Positions 18,484 to 26,560 of a stretch of 34,816 nucleotides of DNA are shown one piece after another. The notes under the pieces were generated by a model. It was not told where the DNA came from. It searched no databases and saw nothing but the letters and a program-made list of their open reading frames with translations. The position numbers and the translations under genes are program-made. Source of the DNA: an uncultured Methylococcaceae bacterium (GTDB lineage Bacteria; Pseudomonadota; Gammaproteobacteria; Methylococcales; Methylococcaceae); contig CAIWDB010000661.1 in assembly GCA_903911305.1 (NCBI GenBank), positions 1 through 34,816 of the forward strand, written 5' to 3'. How positions within the stretch are numbered: position 1 is the first letter of the stretch; each line of letters begins with the position of its first letter.

Positions 18484-18702
18484 TTAGGCTGGAGCCGCTG
18501 CGCTAGCAGTCAGGCCAATAGCTTCAGCATATTTCAAATAGGTTTCGACGGAAGCAACAACGACGCGGGCTTCGACGGACAGCAGTTCAATACCTACCAA
18601 TGATACTTTTACCCATGCATCAATCACGATGCCTTTGTCCAGAATGCGGTCTACAACTTCAGCTAAACTTGAAGAGTCGGTTGATTTTTGTACTTTTGCC
18701 AT
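18484..18702 (-). CDS. gvpA: Gas vesicle major structural protein GvpA
   Basis: The 72-residue product, from ATG 18702 with AGGAG 9 bases upstream, matches the highly conserved shell protein of gas vesicles. Typical segments are [20 protein letters not shown] (11-30), then [20 protein letters not shown] and [14 protein letters not shown] (52-65), with an Ala-Pro-Ala end. GvpA assembles into the ribbed hollow shell that gives buoyancy. A longer GTG start at 18720 would overlap the ribosome-binding site and is rejected. None of the accessory genes (gvpF, G, J, K, L, N) lies within the window, so this is an isolated copy. An operator-like palindrome lies just upstream. Confidence 0.93.
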   Translation of the reverse strand: MAKVQKSTDSSSLAEVVDRILDKGIVIDAWVKVSLVGIELLSVEARVVVASVETYLKYAEAIGLTASAAAPA

Positions 18703-18739
18703 GATGAAATACTCCTTCACGTTGGTTATTTAATTATCC

Positions 18740-18761
18740 CCAATGACTGGATTGTCATTGG
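18740..18761 (-). promoter_or_regulatory. Operator-like palindrome upstream of gvpA
   Basis: CCAATGAC (18740-18747) and GTCATTGG (18754-18761) are perfect inverted repeats around six bases, 38 bases upstream of the gvpA ATG. A GATAAT that could be a -10 box lies immediately downstream on the minus strand. This is the arrangement of a regulator site overlapping the promoter. The rest of 18762-19235 shows no gene I can support. Confidence 0.45.
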
Positions 18762-19235
18762 TTCTTGTTTCTGCAGCAGATTGCTGCTTGTCTTATTATT
18801 AACAAAAAATGTGCCAATGCGGATTTTGGTTTTCTTGGTTTCTAACGAGTGGCTAATTCTCTACTACAAAACCGGAGATAACACGCTAACCAAATGAATT
18901 TCATGGATATAATTTAACTTCACAAAAACATCAATTTGTTGTAATGGTTTGACATAATCCTCGTAAATTGTATTTTTGGAAGGTTTCAAGTATTGGACTC
19001 ATGGAAGCCCTTCCCGATTCAGGAGCAAATACCATAGACTATGGAAAATATTCCATTGTTTGACTTGATGGACCTTCGGAGCTTGAAAAAGTCCAATGTT
19101 TATTTATCGCAATCTCTAAAAAAAAAGACATTTCAACTTGTACCAAGCTTACAGACTTAGCCGTAAGAGGGAGTTTGTAGATTTCGGTTATCTGAGAGTT
19201 TACCCATTTCCTTTTGAATTGCTTGAAATTCTTAG

Positions 19236-19976
19236 GCATTTCTAGAGTATGAAGCCTATGAGCAAAAACAAACTGACCTAGAGCGCCACATATACTTGTG
19301 CGCATTGCAGGACAACAATGAGGTTCTGTTTTACCATTTGCTGCTTGATCACGCAGAAGAAATGATGCCCATTATTTATACGCCAGTTGTCGCCATGGGA
19401 TGCGAGCAATTCAGCCATATTTATCGGAGGCCAAGGGGGATTTTCATCAGTTATCCCATGCGCACACGAATACGCACTCTGTTGCACAACCGCCCGCATT
19501 CTAAAATTGATGTGATATCCAACCCGACAGACCGCGCGGATGCCCGTCCCGATGACTTGATAGAATGGACCGAAGGGCGCGCACTGATTGCCACCGGGTC
19601 GCCATTTGCCCCGGTTTCATTCGGGGACCGTGCGATTCCCATAGGACAATGTAATAATGTGTTTATCTTCCCATCTGTTGGCCTAGGGGTCATCGCATCG
19701 GGTGCCCGCCGCATCACAGATGGCATGATGCTGGCCGCCGCCAGAGCCTTGGGTGACAACTCACCCGCTTTACGCGATGCCAATGGCTCCTTGCTGCCAG
19801 CCATCAGCGAAATCAGAAAGGTTGCCATTGACGTGGCCGTTGCCGTGGGAACCGAGGCGCAAAGAGTAGGACTGGCACCCCTCACTGACTTACCTACATT
19901 GCGGGATAAAGTTGTCGCCAGCCAATGGATACCGGCTTATACGTGGATAAAATTCAATTTGCCAGTGGTGGCATGA
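19236..19976 (+). pseudogene. Remnant of NAD-dependent malic enzyme with large internal deletion
   Basis: Read in one frame from 19236, [20 protein letters not shown] leads into [20 protein letters not shown] and [20 protein letters not shown], the N-terminal domain of NAD-malic enzymes. After HSKIDVI the frame jumps directly to [20 protein letters not shown] and [27 protein letters not shown], the C-terminal part. Roughly 250-300 residues with the catalytic core and the Rossmann NAD domain are missing, with the joint near 19520. Upstream of 19236 a TAG (19233-19235) and frame disruption remove the expected start. The remaining reading frame has stayed open, so the deletion was in frame and may be recent. 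The common order places the first in-frame start at TTG 19296. It should not be functional as a malic enzyme. Confidence 0.85.
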
Positions 19977-20063
19977 TGTCATTTTGCTTGAAGAGCTTAT
20001 TCAGGCAAAGTATGGAAAACCTAATCAATATACGCCCTTTTAATCACTGAGAGCATATCAGTC

Positions 20064-21185
20064 ATGATCGAAACCACTCTTAAACATACTCCGCTGTCTG
20101 GTTTGCATACTGAACTTGGCGCAACCATGGTGCCATTTGCGGGTTATCAGATGCCAGTCCGCTATGCGCCCGGGATTATCAACGAACACCTCCACACGCG
20201 ATCAGCGGCAGGGCTGTTCGACGTTTCACACATGGGTACGATACACATTGAAGGCGATGCCGATTTGTATGCTGATTTTGAAACGATGGTTCCTGGGGAT
20301 ATATTGGGATTACAGCCGGGGGCAGTGCGCTATTCAATGCTTCTAAATGATAGAGGCGGCATCATAGACGATATCATGATCACACGACCTGCCACTGACA
20401 CTGACAGGCGTCAGTTGTTGTTGATCGTGAACGCGGCAGGAAAAGCGGGTGATTTCGAACATCTACGCGCCAAGCTTGCTGGCAAGGCAACAGTGAAACT
20501 ACTTGAAGACTGCGCCTTGCTTGCCTTGCAAGGCCCAAAAGCGGCAACTATCTTGTCGCGCTATTGCCCGGCGACTAGCCAATTAAAATTCATGCAAAGC
20601 GGGGTGTTCGCTGTTGATGGGTTTGGTGAGTTCGTCATCAGCCGAACAGGGTACACTGGGGAGGATGGTTTTGAAATTTCACTACCCGCCATCCAAGCCG
20701 AAACCTTTGCGCGTTCACTGCTGGCAGAACCCGAGGTCATGATGATAGGTCTTGGCGCCCGAGACTCCTTACGTTTGGAAGCGGGCATGCCGCTATACGG
20801 TCACGACCTGGACGAAACAATCACACCGATTGATGCTAGTTTGACGTGGGTGATTGGCAAACGACGCAGGGACGAAGGCGGCTTTCCGGGATACTCAATT
20901 ATCCGTCATGAATTGACAGATGGCCCTGTGCGTAAAAGGGTTGGCATCCGTCCCGAAGGCAAGGCCATCGCCCGTGAAGGCACGGAAATCCTCTCCGCCA
21001 ATCAATGCATAGGCGTGGTGACAAGCGGGGGTTTTGGGCCAAGTGTGCCGGGACCGATAGCCATGGGTTATGTGGAACCTGCGTTTGCGGCAACGGGTAC
21101 GCCACTCAAATTGATTGTGCGGGGAAAACCCTTGCTTGGTGAAGTCGTCGATCTGCCGTTTATCGCACATCGGTATATTCGCTAG
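20064..21185 (+). CDS. gcvT: Glycine cleavage system T protein (aminomethyltransferase)
   Basis: The 373-residue protein matches GcvT in length (about 364-370). It releases ammonia from the aminomethyl group carried by the H protein and forms 5,10-methylene-tetrahydrofolate. Motifs seen: FAGYQMPVRY near the start, SAAGLFDVSHMG (47-58), the catalytic aspartate region LLNDRGGIIDD (93-103), SRTGYTGEDGFE, GARDSLRLEAGMPLYGHD and TSGGFGPSVPGPIAMGYV. gcvH and gcvP are not adjacent. I looked for a glycine riboswitch in the 87 bases upstream and saw none. The ribosome-binding site is weak (GAGAGC). Confidence 0.93.
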   Translation: MIETTLKHTPLSGLHTELGATMVPFAGYQMPVRYAPGIINEHLHTRSAAGLFDVSHMGTIHIEGDADLYADFETMVPGDILGLQPGAVRYSMLLNDRGGIIDDIMITRPATDTDRRQLLLIVNAAGKAGDFEHLRAKLAGKATVKLLEDCALLALQGPKAATILSRYCPATSQLKFMQSGVFAVDGFGEFVISRTGYTGEDGFEISLPAIQAETFARSLLAEPEVMMIGLGARDSLRLEAGMPLYGHDLDETITPIDASLTWVIGKRRRDEGGFPGYSIIRHELTDGPVRKRVGIRPEGKAIAREGTEILSANQCIGVVTSGGFGPSVPGPIAMGYVEPAFAATGTPLKLIVRGKPLLGEVVDLPFIAHRYIR

Positions 21186-21305
21186 GGCAGTGTTGTTCAA
21201 CAAGCGAATGTCTTTAAGCAAGGCTTCAGTTAACAGGCTGACCCAGGCATTAAATGGCAAACCTATGTACACTGATTTCATTCTCAACGCAAAATCACCA
21301 TAAAC

Positions 21306-22928
21306 ATGACTCTACGCATCGCCTTAGCCCAAATCAATCTCTTGGTCGGTGACATCGCAGGAAACACCCGCCGAGTTTTGCAAGCCGCCTTCCGCGCCAG
21401 AGACGAATTTAAAGCTCATGCTGTAGTTTTTCCCGAACTGACCCTCGCTGGTTATCCTCCTGAGGATTTGTTGTACAAACCGCATTTCCTTAATCAACTC
21501 GAACTCGCCATGAAGGATGTGGCAAAACAAACGTCAGGCATTACAGTAGTGTTGGGATTCCCTGAATTGAGCGACGGCATCCTCTACAACAGTGCGGCAG
21601 TGTTGCGCAATGGGGCTGTGCATAAAATTTACCGCAAACAAGAGTTACCCAATTATGGAGTGTTTGACGAAAGACGTTATTTTCAACCGGGAAAAGAACC
21701 TTGCGTGTTTGAGTTGGAGGGAGTGGATGTGGGTGTCACCATTTGTGAGGACATCTGGCTTCATGGCGCAGTGGAGCAGGCAGCGGAAGCAGGGGCAAAA
21801 CTGATACTCAACCTGAATGCATCGCCATTCCAATCAGGCAAATGCAAGCAAAGGGAACAAGCCGTGTTGCAACGGGTCAATTCCACTTGCATTCCATTAG
21901 TGTATGTCAATTTGGTGGGCGGGCAGGACGAACTGGTGTTTGACGGGGCATCCTTCGTCATGGATGCCAACGGAGAGGTAGTCTATCGCGCCACCAAATT
22001 CAGCGAGGCGCTGGATGTAGTGGAATTTGACCAACAAGCTGATAGCCTTGTGGCATTGCCGGGAAAGATGATCCAATCGGAGAGCGAAGTGGCCTATGTT
22101 TATAAGGCACTGGTACTGGGCATTCGCGACTATGTGATCAAAAATGGCTTTCATGGCGCAGTGCTGGGCCTTTCGGGCGGCATTGATTCGGCTTTGACTT
22201 TGGTATTGGCGGTTGATGCTTTGGGCGCGGACAAGGTGGAGGCCGTCATGATGCCCTCCCGTTACACAGCGGATATGAGCGTCGAGGATGCCCGGCTGGA
22301 GGCGGAAGCCTTGGCTGTGGAACATCATGTAATCCCTATCGAACCCGCTTTCCAAGCCTTTACCGGGTTGTTGGCGGACACATTCGCAGGCCTGCCCCGC
22401 GACACGACAGAAGAGAACATTCAAGCCCGATGCCGGGGCGTATTGTTGATGGCCATTTCCAACAAAAAACGCAAAATTCTGCTGACGACCGGCAACAAGA
22501 GCGAGATGAGCGTAGGTTATGCAACCTTATACGGCGACATGGCCGGTGGTTTTGCACCCTTGAAAGATGTGCCTAAACTGCTGGTCTACAAATTATGCGA
22601 ATACCGCAATGGCATCAGTCCAGTGATACCCTTGCGGGTTCTGGAACGCCCACCTTCGGCGGAATTGGCACCGGATCAGAAAGACGAGGATTCTTTGCCA
22701 GCCTATGCAGTGCTAGACCCGATTTTAGAACGCTATGTGGAATGGGATCAATCGGTGGAGGAAATTATAGCCGCTGGCTTTGCAGAAACAGATGTATTGC
22801 GCGTTGCGAGGCTGGTGGACATCAACGAATATAAACGATGCCAGGCACCCCCGGGCGTGAAAATCACTCGGCGTGCCTTTGGGCGTGACCGACGCTATCC
22901 TATCACCTGTGGATTTAATCGGAATTAG
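21306..22928 (+). CDS. nadE: Glutamine-dependent NAD+ synthase
   Basis: The 540-residue protein fuses a nitrilase-type glutaminase to an NAD synthetase. In the first domain (1-255) the catalytic triad is E44 (FPELTLAGYPPEDLL), K111 (YRKQELPNYGVFDERRYF) and C147 (TICEDIW). In the second domain (265-540) the ATP pyrophosphatase loop SGGIDS is at 290-295, with a GNKSEMSVGYATLYGDMAGG segment later. It amidates nicotinate adenine dinucleotide in the last step of NAD synthesis. Length agrees with proteobacterial enzymes of this type. It begins 120 bases after gcvT on the same strand without evident terminator between them. Confidence 0.96.
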   Translation: MTLRIALAQINLLVGDIAGNTRRVLQAAFRARDEFKAHAVVFPELTLAGYPPEDLLYKPHFLNQLELAMKDVAKQTSGITVVLGFPELSDGILYNSAAVLRNGAVHKIYRKQELPNYGVFDERRYFQPGKEPCVFELEGVDVGVTICEDIWLHGAVEQAAEAGAKLILNLNASPFQSGKCKQREQAVLQRVNSTCIPLVYVNLVGGQDELVFDGASFVMDANGEVVYRATKFSEALDVVEFDQQADSLVALPGKMIQSESEVAYVYKALVLGIRDYVIKNGFHGAVLGLSGGIDSALTLVLAVDALGADKVEAVMMPSRYTADMSVEDARLEAEALAVEHHVIPIEPAFQAFTGLLADTFAGLPRDTTEENIQARCRGVLLMAISNKKRKILLTTGNKSEMSVGYATLYGDMAGGFAPLKDVPKLLVYKLCEYRNGISPVIPLRVLERPPSAELAPDQKDEDSLPAYAVLDPILERYVEWDQSVEEIIAAGFAETDVLRVARLVDINEYKRCQAPPGVKITRRAFGRDRRYPITCGFNRN

Positions 22929-23019
22929 CCGCTAAAAACTGACCGTATGGGAAATTTAAAGCCCCAGCCGGTACTTACTTGACCTTGAACTATAAGCACC
23001 GACTGGACTAGGTTGAACT

Positions 23020-23340
23020 TCAGAAACGCCCTCTGCCTCCGCCGGGCGCACCGCCACCTGGACCTCCACGGCGCGGGGCCCCACTGGAAGAACCCTCAGT
23101 GCGAGGACGGGCTTCATTGACGCGAACGCTTCTGCCCTTGAGATCAGCCCCATCTAGTCCTTTGATGGCAGCTTCGCCCTGAGCCTTGTTGGACATTTCG
23201 ACAAACCCGAAGCCCTTGGACTGGCCGGTGAATTTGTCTGTGACCACATTGGCGGTAGAAACCTCGCCGAACTGCTCGAAAGCCGTGCGGAGATCATCGC
23301 TGGTGACCGAATAGGATAAGTTTCCTACGTAAATATTCAT
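23020..23340 (-). CDS. RRM-type RNA-binding protein
   Basis: The 106-residue protein is one RNA recognition motif (residues 1-77) followed by a glycine- and arginine-rich tail (GAPRRGGPGGGAPGGGRGRF). RNP2 is IYVGNL (3-8) and RNP1 is KGFGFVEM (42-49), both with the aromatic residues that stack on RNA. Proteins of this kind are common in aquatic proteobacteria and cyanobacteria, where several are cold-induced; that is family knowledge, not shown here. The gene is alone. It is preceded by a 300-base stretch with a consensus -35 box and a chain of hairpins, suggesting control at the RNA level. Confidence 0.93.
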   Translation of the reverse strand: MNIYVGNLSYSVTSDDLRTAFEQFGEVSTANVVTDKFTGQSKGFGFVEMSNKAQGEAAIKGLDGADLKGRSVRVNEARPRTEGSSSGAPRRGGPGGGAPGGGRGRF

Positions 23341-23361
23341 CGAAAAAACCTGCTCTTTAAC

Positions 23362-23587
23362 TATTGCGCCATTTCAAATCATCACATCAGCAGCCCAATC
23401 AATGGCGCAATAAAACGAGGTCTGATGACTCCCGCCCTGATAAGGCGGCAGATTCCAAGGTCTTTTCCAATATACGCTGGAAAACTTATCTAAAATTCAT
23501 GGTTTAGGATGGGTATGACAGCAAACCCACCGAAAGCCGCATCCTTCAGCGCTTGCCGATGAGTCAATCAATGATTAGGGTCATCGG
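23362..23587 (-). other. Chain of five hairpins upstream of the RRM gene
   Basis: Five separate inverted repeats lie in a row: TATTGCGCCATT/AATGGCGCAATA (23362-23412, 12 bp), CCGCC/GGCGG (23432-23448), TTTTCCA/TGGAAAA (23463-23484), GGATG/CATCC (23507-23544) and CCGATGA/TCATCGG (23556-23587). They fill nearly all of the gap 23341-23654 between the RRM gene and the kinase gene. With the candidate promoter at 23610-23639 they would form a structured 5' leader of roughly 260 bases. A separate small RNA is the alternative. I do not recognise a known riboswitch. Confidence 0.5.
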
Positions 23588-23609
23588 GGGAACGTCCAAA
23601 TCTACGCTC

Positions 23610-23639
23610 ATTGTTAATGGGCTATAGATTTTCTGTCAA
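23610..23639 (-). promoter_or_regulatory. Candidate sigma-70 promoter for the RRM gene
   Basis: The minus strand reads TTGACA at 23639-23634, a full consensus -35. At 18 bases it reads AACAAT (4 of 6 matches to a -10) and at 17 bases TAACAA. Transcription from here would give a leader of about 260 bases before the ATG at 23340. Confidence 0.4.
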
Positions 23640-23654
23640 CAGTTTTTTTCTAAA

Positions 23655-24572
23655 TTAATGCGAAAACTTTGCAAGCAATGCGCTTAGATCATTTGACGTG
23701 GCAAGTCCCGCCCTCGCACCAGAGGTTTGGCAACACAATGCACCCGCAGCACTCGCGTAGCGCAATAGTTCCTCCCACCCCAAATTTTTGGCAATTCCAG
23801 CGGCAAAGGCCCCGTGAAAGGCATCTCCTGCACCTGTGGAATCGATTGCTTGTATTGGAAAAGCGGGCAATGATCCGCTAACGCCATCATTTCGCCATAT
23901 CAGCCCTCGCTCACCCAGTGTAATGACAACAACGGGCGATTGGCTGGCCAACCGTGCCAATGCCTCTTCTTCATTGTCATCTTGCAGCCATTGTTTGGCG
24001 AATTTTTCCGAAGCCACCAGATAATCCACTTTATGCATCAACGCTTTCGTTCCTTCGTGCAGGGAGCCGGCATCCAGCACGAGGGGAATGCCACAGGTTC
24101 GCGCCCAGTCGGCCAAAGAAACCGAAAGCGAGGGTTCGTGACCATCAAGCAATATTACCTTTGGCCTGATGCCGGTAAAGTCGATCTCGTCTTGGTTCAA
24201 GTGCCGTGTTGCCCCCTTGAAATTCACCAGCGCCCGGTCACCATTTGGCTTGACTAGGACGCAGGACAAAGGTGTGGGGGCATCTCCACGGACCACGTAG
24301 CGCGTATCCACGCCTTCTTGGACAAGTTCCAATGCGTGAGACTGCCCGTAAAGATCGTTTCCCAAATAACCGGCAAAGGCGGCGTTCAATCCAAGTCGGG
24401 CCACAATCACAGCGGCATTGGCAGCCGGACCCCCCCCACAAGCCAGGAAATCATCGGCGAAAATCTTCTCATCAGCCAGAGGGTGGTGAGGAACCGAAAA
24501 CACCAAGTCGTAGGAGGCGTGTCCTACGCATAGCACATCATGGGTGGGTTCACCAGCAAGTGCTTTTTGCAT
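23655..24572 (-). CDS. PfkB-family carbohydrate kinase
   Basis: The 305-residue protein is a ribokinase-fold kinase. The N-terminal signature is LACGGGPAANAAVIVARLG (43-61), and the C-terminal one is DSTGAGDAFHGAFAAG (244-259), with catalytic base D250 in the GAGD anion hole. It phosphorylates a sugar or nucleoside with ATP; the substrate cannot be told from the sequence, and a ribokinase, a fructose-type or an adenosine-type kinase are all open. It lies on the minus strand, 15 bases downstream of bamD, so co-transcription with bamD is possible. Confidence 0.88.
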   Translation of the reverse strand: MQKALAGEPTHDVLCVGHASYDLVFSVPHHPLADEKIFADDFLACGGGPAANAAVIVARLGLNAAFAGYLGNDLYGQSHALELVQEGVDTRYVVRGDAPTPLSCVLVKPNGDRALVNFKGATRHLNQDEIDFTGIRPKVILLDGHEPSLSVSLADWARTCGIPLVLDAGSLHEGTKALMHKVDYLVASEKFAKQWLQDDNEEEALARLASQSPVVVITLGERGLIWRNDGVSGSLPAFPIQAIDSTGAGDAFHGAFAAGIAKNLGWEELLRYASAAGALCCQTSGARAGLATSNDLSALLAKFSH

Positions 24573-24587
24573 CCTAAACTTTCCTGA

Positions 24588-25484
24588 TCAACGATCCAAG
24601 CCGATGAAGTCCCACACTTTTTCCGCTGGCGTAGGCTGATATTCATCGGCAATGGTCTCAGGATTGGCATCTTCCCCGTAATTCAGCGCATAGACACGTG
24701 CGGCATCATTGGCGAGATCGTCCAATTCCAGCTTGCGATAGGCTTCTTCCATTATCTTCAATGCCTTTGGAATGGCTTGGGTGCGAGGGTATTTCTCCAA
24801 CACCCCATTGCAGCGCTTGGCGGCAGCGACATAGGCTCGACGACGCATGTAAAAATCGGCGACATTGATTTCGTACATGGCTAGATTGTTGCGCATCGCA
24901 TTAACCCGCTTCTTGGCATCTTCGGTGTATTTGCTATTGGGAAACTTGTTTATCAATTCTTCGAAATCGCGCATCCCCTCACGTGCCGAACCAGGGTCGC
25001 GTTGCGATGTATCGGTGGGCAGGAAGCGGTCAACAAACGAGCGGCCCTTGTTATAATTGACCAAGCCTCGAAGGTAGTAGGCATAGTCAACCTTCTCATG
25101 GGTTGGGTTGAGCTTGATGAAGCGGTCAATAGCGGCAAGTGCAGAGTCGGGCTCGTTTTTCTTATAATAGGCGTAGGCAACTTCCAATTGAGCTTGAGTG
25201 GAATATCTGTCGAAGGGATAGCGGGCTTCCAATTTTTCATACAACTTGACAGCCTTGTCATAATTGCCTTCTGTCAGTTCATTTTTGGCTTCTTTATAAA
25301 ATTGCTGGGCGGACCAATTGACATATTCATCATCGGAGGCGCTGCTGCCTCTTTCACTATCTAAGCCAAACAGGCTCATCAAAGTACAAGAAGATAACAA
25401 TATGCCCATGCAGAGCATCAAAACGGGTAATAATTTCGGGCAGTTAATCAATCTGGCGTTTATCATGGTGCTAAAAAGTCGCAT
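24588..25484 (-). CDS. bamD: Outer membrane assembly lipoprotein BamD
   Basis: The 298-residue lipoprotein has a leader with lipobox LLSSC, lipidated at C33, when counted from ATG 25484; an ATG at 25466 would shorten the leader by six residues, and neither start has a clear ribosome-binding site. The mature part contains TPR-like helices typical of BamD: YKEAKNELTEGNYDKAVKLY, LEARYPFDRYSTQAQLEVAYAYYK, ALAAIDRFIKLNPTH and DYAYYLRGL. It works with BamA to insert beta-barrel proteins into the outer membrane and is essential in most species studied. It is divergent from rluD, the conserved arrangement in gammaproteobacteria. Confidence 0.95.
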   Translation of the reverse strand: MRLFSTMINARLINCPKLLPVLMLCMGILLSSCTLMSLFGLDSERGSSASDDEYVNWSAQQFYKEAKNELTEGNYDKAVKLYEKLEARYPFDRYSTQAQLEVAYAYYKKNEPDSALAAIDRFIKLNPTHEKVDYAYYLRGLVNYNKGRSFVDRFLPTDTSQRDPGSAREGMRDFEELINKFPNSKYTEDAKKRVNAMRNNLAMYEINVADFYMRRRAYVAAAKRCNGVLEKYPRTQAIPKALKIMEEAYRKLELDDLANDAARVYALNYGEDANPETIADEYQPTPAEKVWDFIGLDR

Positions 25485-25600
25485 AATCGTTCATGCGTTA
25501 AACGGATAATTGTCTGAGTATACCTTGAAATCTTGCTTGCCAATAGCCAAAACATCCACGATGGGCGTGTTTCGCCCACTTGGCCAACTAATTTACATGA

Positions 25601-26560
25601 TTGAATCCTATTGTGTCCGAAACCGAACAGTTCACCGCTGAAATCCCCCTAGAATTGGCTGGTCTGCGCTTTGACCAAGCCTTGGCCGAACTTTTCCCCG
25701 ACTTTTCCAGAAGTAAACTACAAAGCTGGATCAAACAGGGCCATGTCATGCTGGACGGCGAAGCCCACAATCCGAAACGAAAAGTGTTGGGCGGCGAACA
25801 GGTGATACTGCATGCAGAAATTGAAATGGAGACCGATTGCGAACCTGAAGACATTCCGCTCGATATCCTATTTGAAGACGAGGCATTGCTGATCGTCAAT
25901 AAACCGGCGGGTTTGGTCGTGCATCCTGCCGCAGGGCATCGTGAAGGCACTTTGCAAAATGCACTGTTACACCATGAGCCAAGTCTGGCGGGAATTGCAC
26001 GTTCCGGCATCGTTCACCGAATAGACAAGGACACTAGCGGACTCCTTATGATTGCCAAAACACTCAAAGCACACAAGTCCTTGGTGGACCAGTTGCAAGC
26101 CCGCGAGATAGACCGTGAATACTTGGCCTTGGCGCAGGGATATTTGACGGCTGGTGGGACAGTGGACGAACCGATCGGACGCCATCCTACGGATCGCAAA
26201 CGTTTTGCCGTGCGCGAAGACGGCAAGCCATCAGTGACCCATTATCGGATTGAAGAGCGCCTACCGGGGCACACCTTACTCCGTGCCAAGCTGGAAACTG
26301 GCCGTACCCACCAAATTCGTGTTCATTTGGCCCATATCCGCCACCCCTTGTTAGGCGATCCTGTCTATGGCGGGAGATTGCGGCTATTGCCGGGCGGCAA
26401 TCAAGAATTGGGCAATGTCTTGCGCGGCTTCCGCCGCCAAGCGCTACATGCAGAAAAACTTGGCTTGGAACATCCGACCACAGGGGAGTGGTGTGAATGG
26501 AGGGTGGACATGCCACAGGATTTCCAATGCCTCCTAGAGGCTTTGAGGCAAGCCGCATGA
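25601..26560 (+). CDS. rluD: 23S rRNA pseudouridine synthase RluD
   Basis: The 319-residue protein has an N-terminal S4 RNA-binding domain (about 15-75; LRFDQALAELFPDFSRSKLQ) and a pseudouridine synthase domain with the catalytic motif HRIDKDTSG (139-147, D142) and GRTHQIRVHLAH later. It modifies uridines in helix 69 of 23S rRNA. The start is a TTG, or GTG four codons later; an ATG at 25597 is out of frame. Its stop overlaps the pgeF start by 4 bases (ATGA). It opens a run of five same-strand genes reaching 29665. Confidence 0.94.
   Translation: MNPIVSETEQFTAEIPLELAGLRFDQALAELFPDFSRSKLQSWIKQGHVMLDGEAHNPKRKVLGGEQVILHAEIEMETDCEPEDIPLDILFEDEALLIVNKPAGLVVHPAAGHREGTLQNALLHHEPSLAGIARSGIVHRIDKDTSGLLMIAKTLKAHKSLVDQLQAREIDREYLALAQGYLTAGGTVDEPIGRHPTDRKRFAVREDGKPSVTHYRIEERLPGHTLLRAKLETGRTHQIRVHLAHIRHPLLGDPVYGGRLRLLPGGNQELGNVLRGFRRQALHAEKLGLEHPTTGEWCEWRVDMPQDFQCLLEALRQAA

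Noticed and set aside
18900-19235. Insertion-sequence remnant upstream of the malic-enzyme pseudogene
   Set aside because: No terminal inverted repeats, target duplication or transposase-like translation was found.
19039-19305. 88-residue minus-strand frame beside the malic-enzyme remnant
   Set aside because: It overlaps the malic-enzyme remnant in antisense, has no ribosome-binding site and no recognisable family pattern.
19977-20063. Glycine riboswitch ahead of gcvT
   Set aside because: The 87 bases are too short and lack the conserved riboswitch core.
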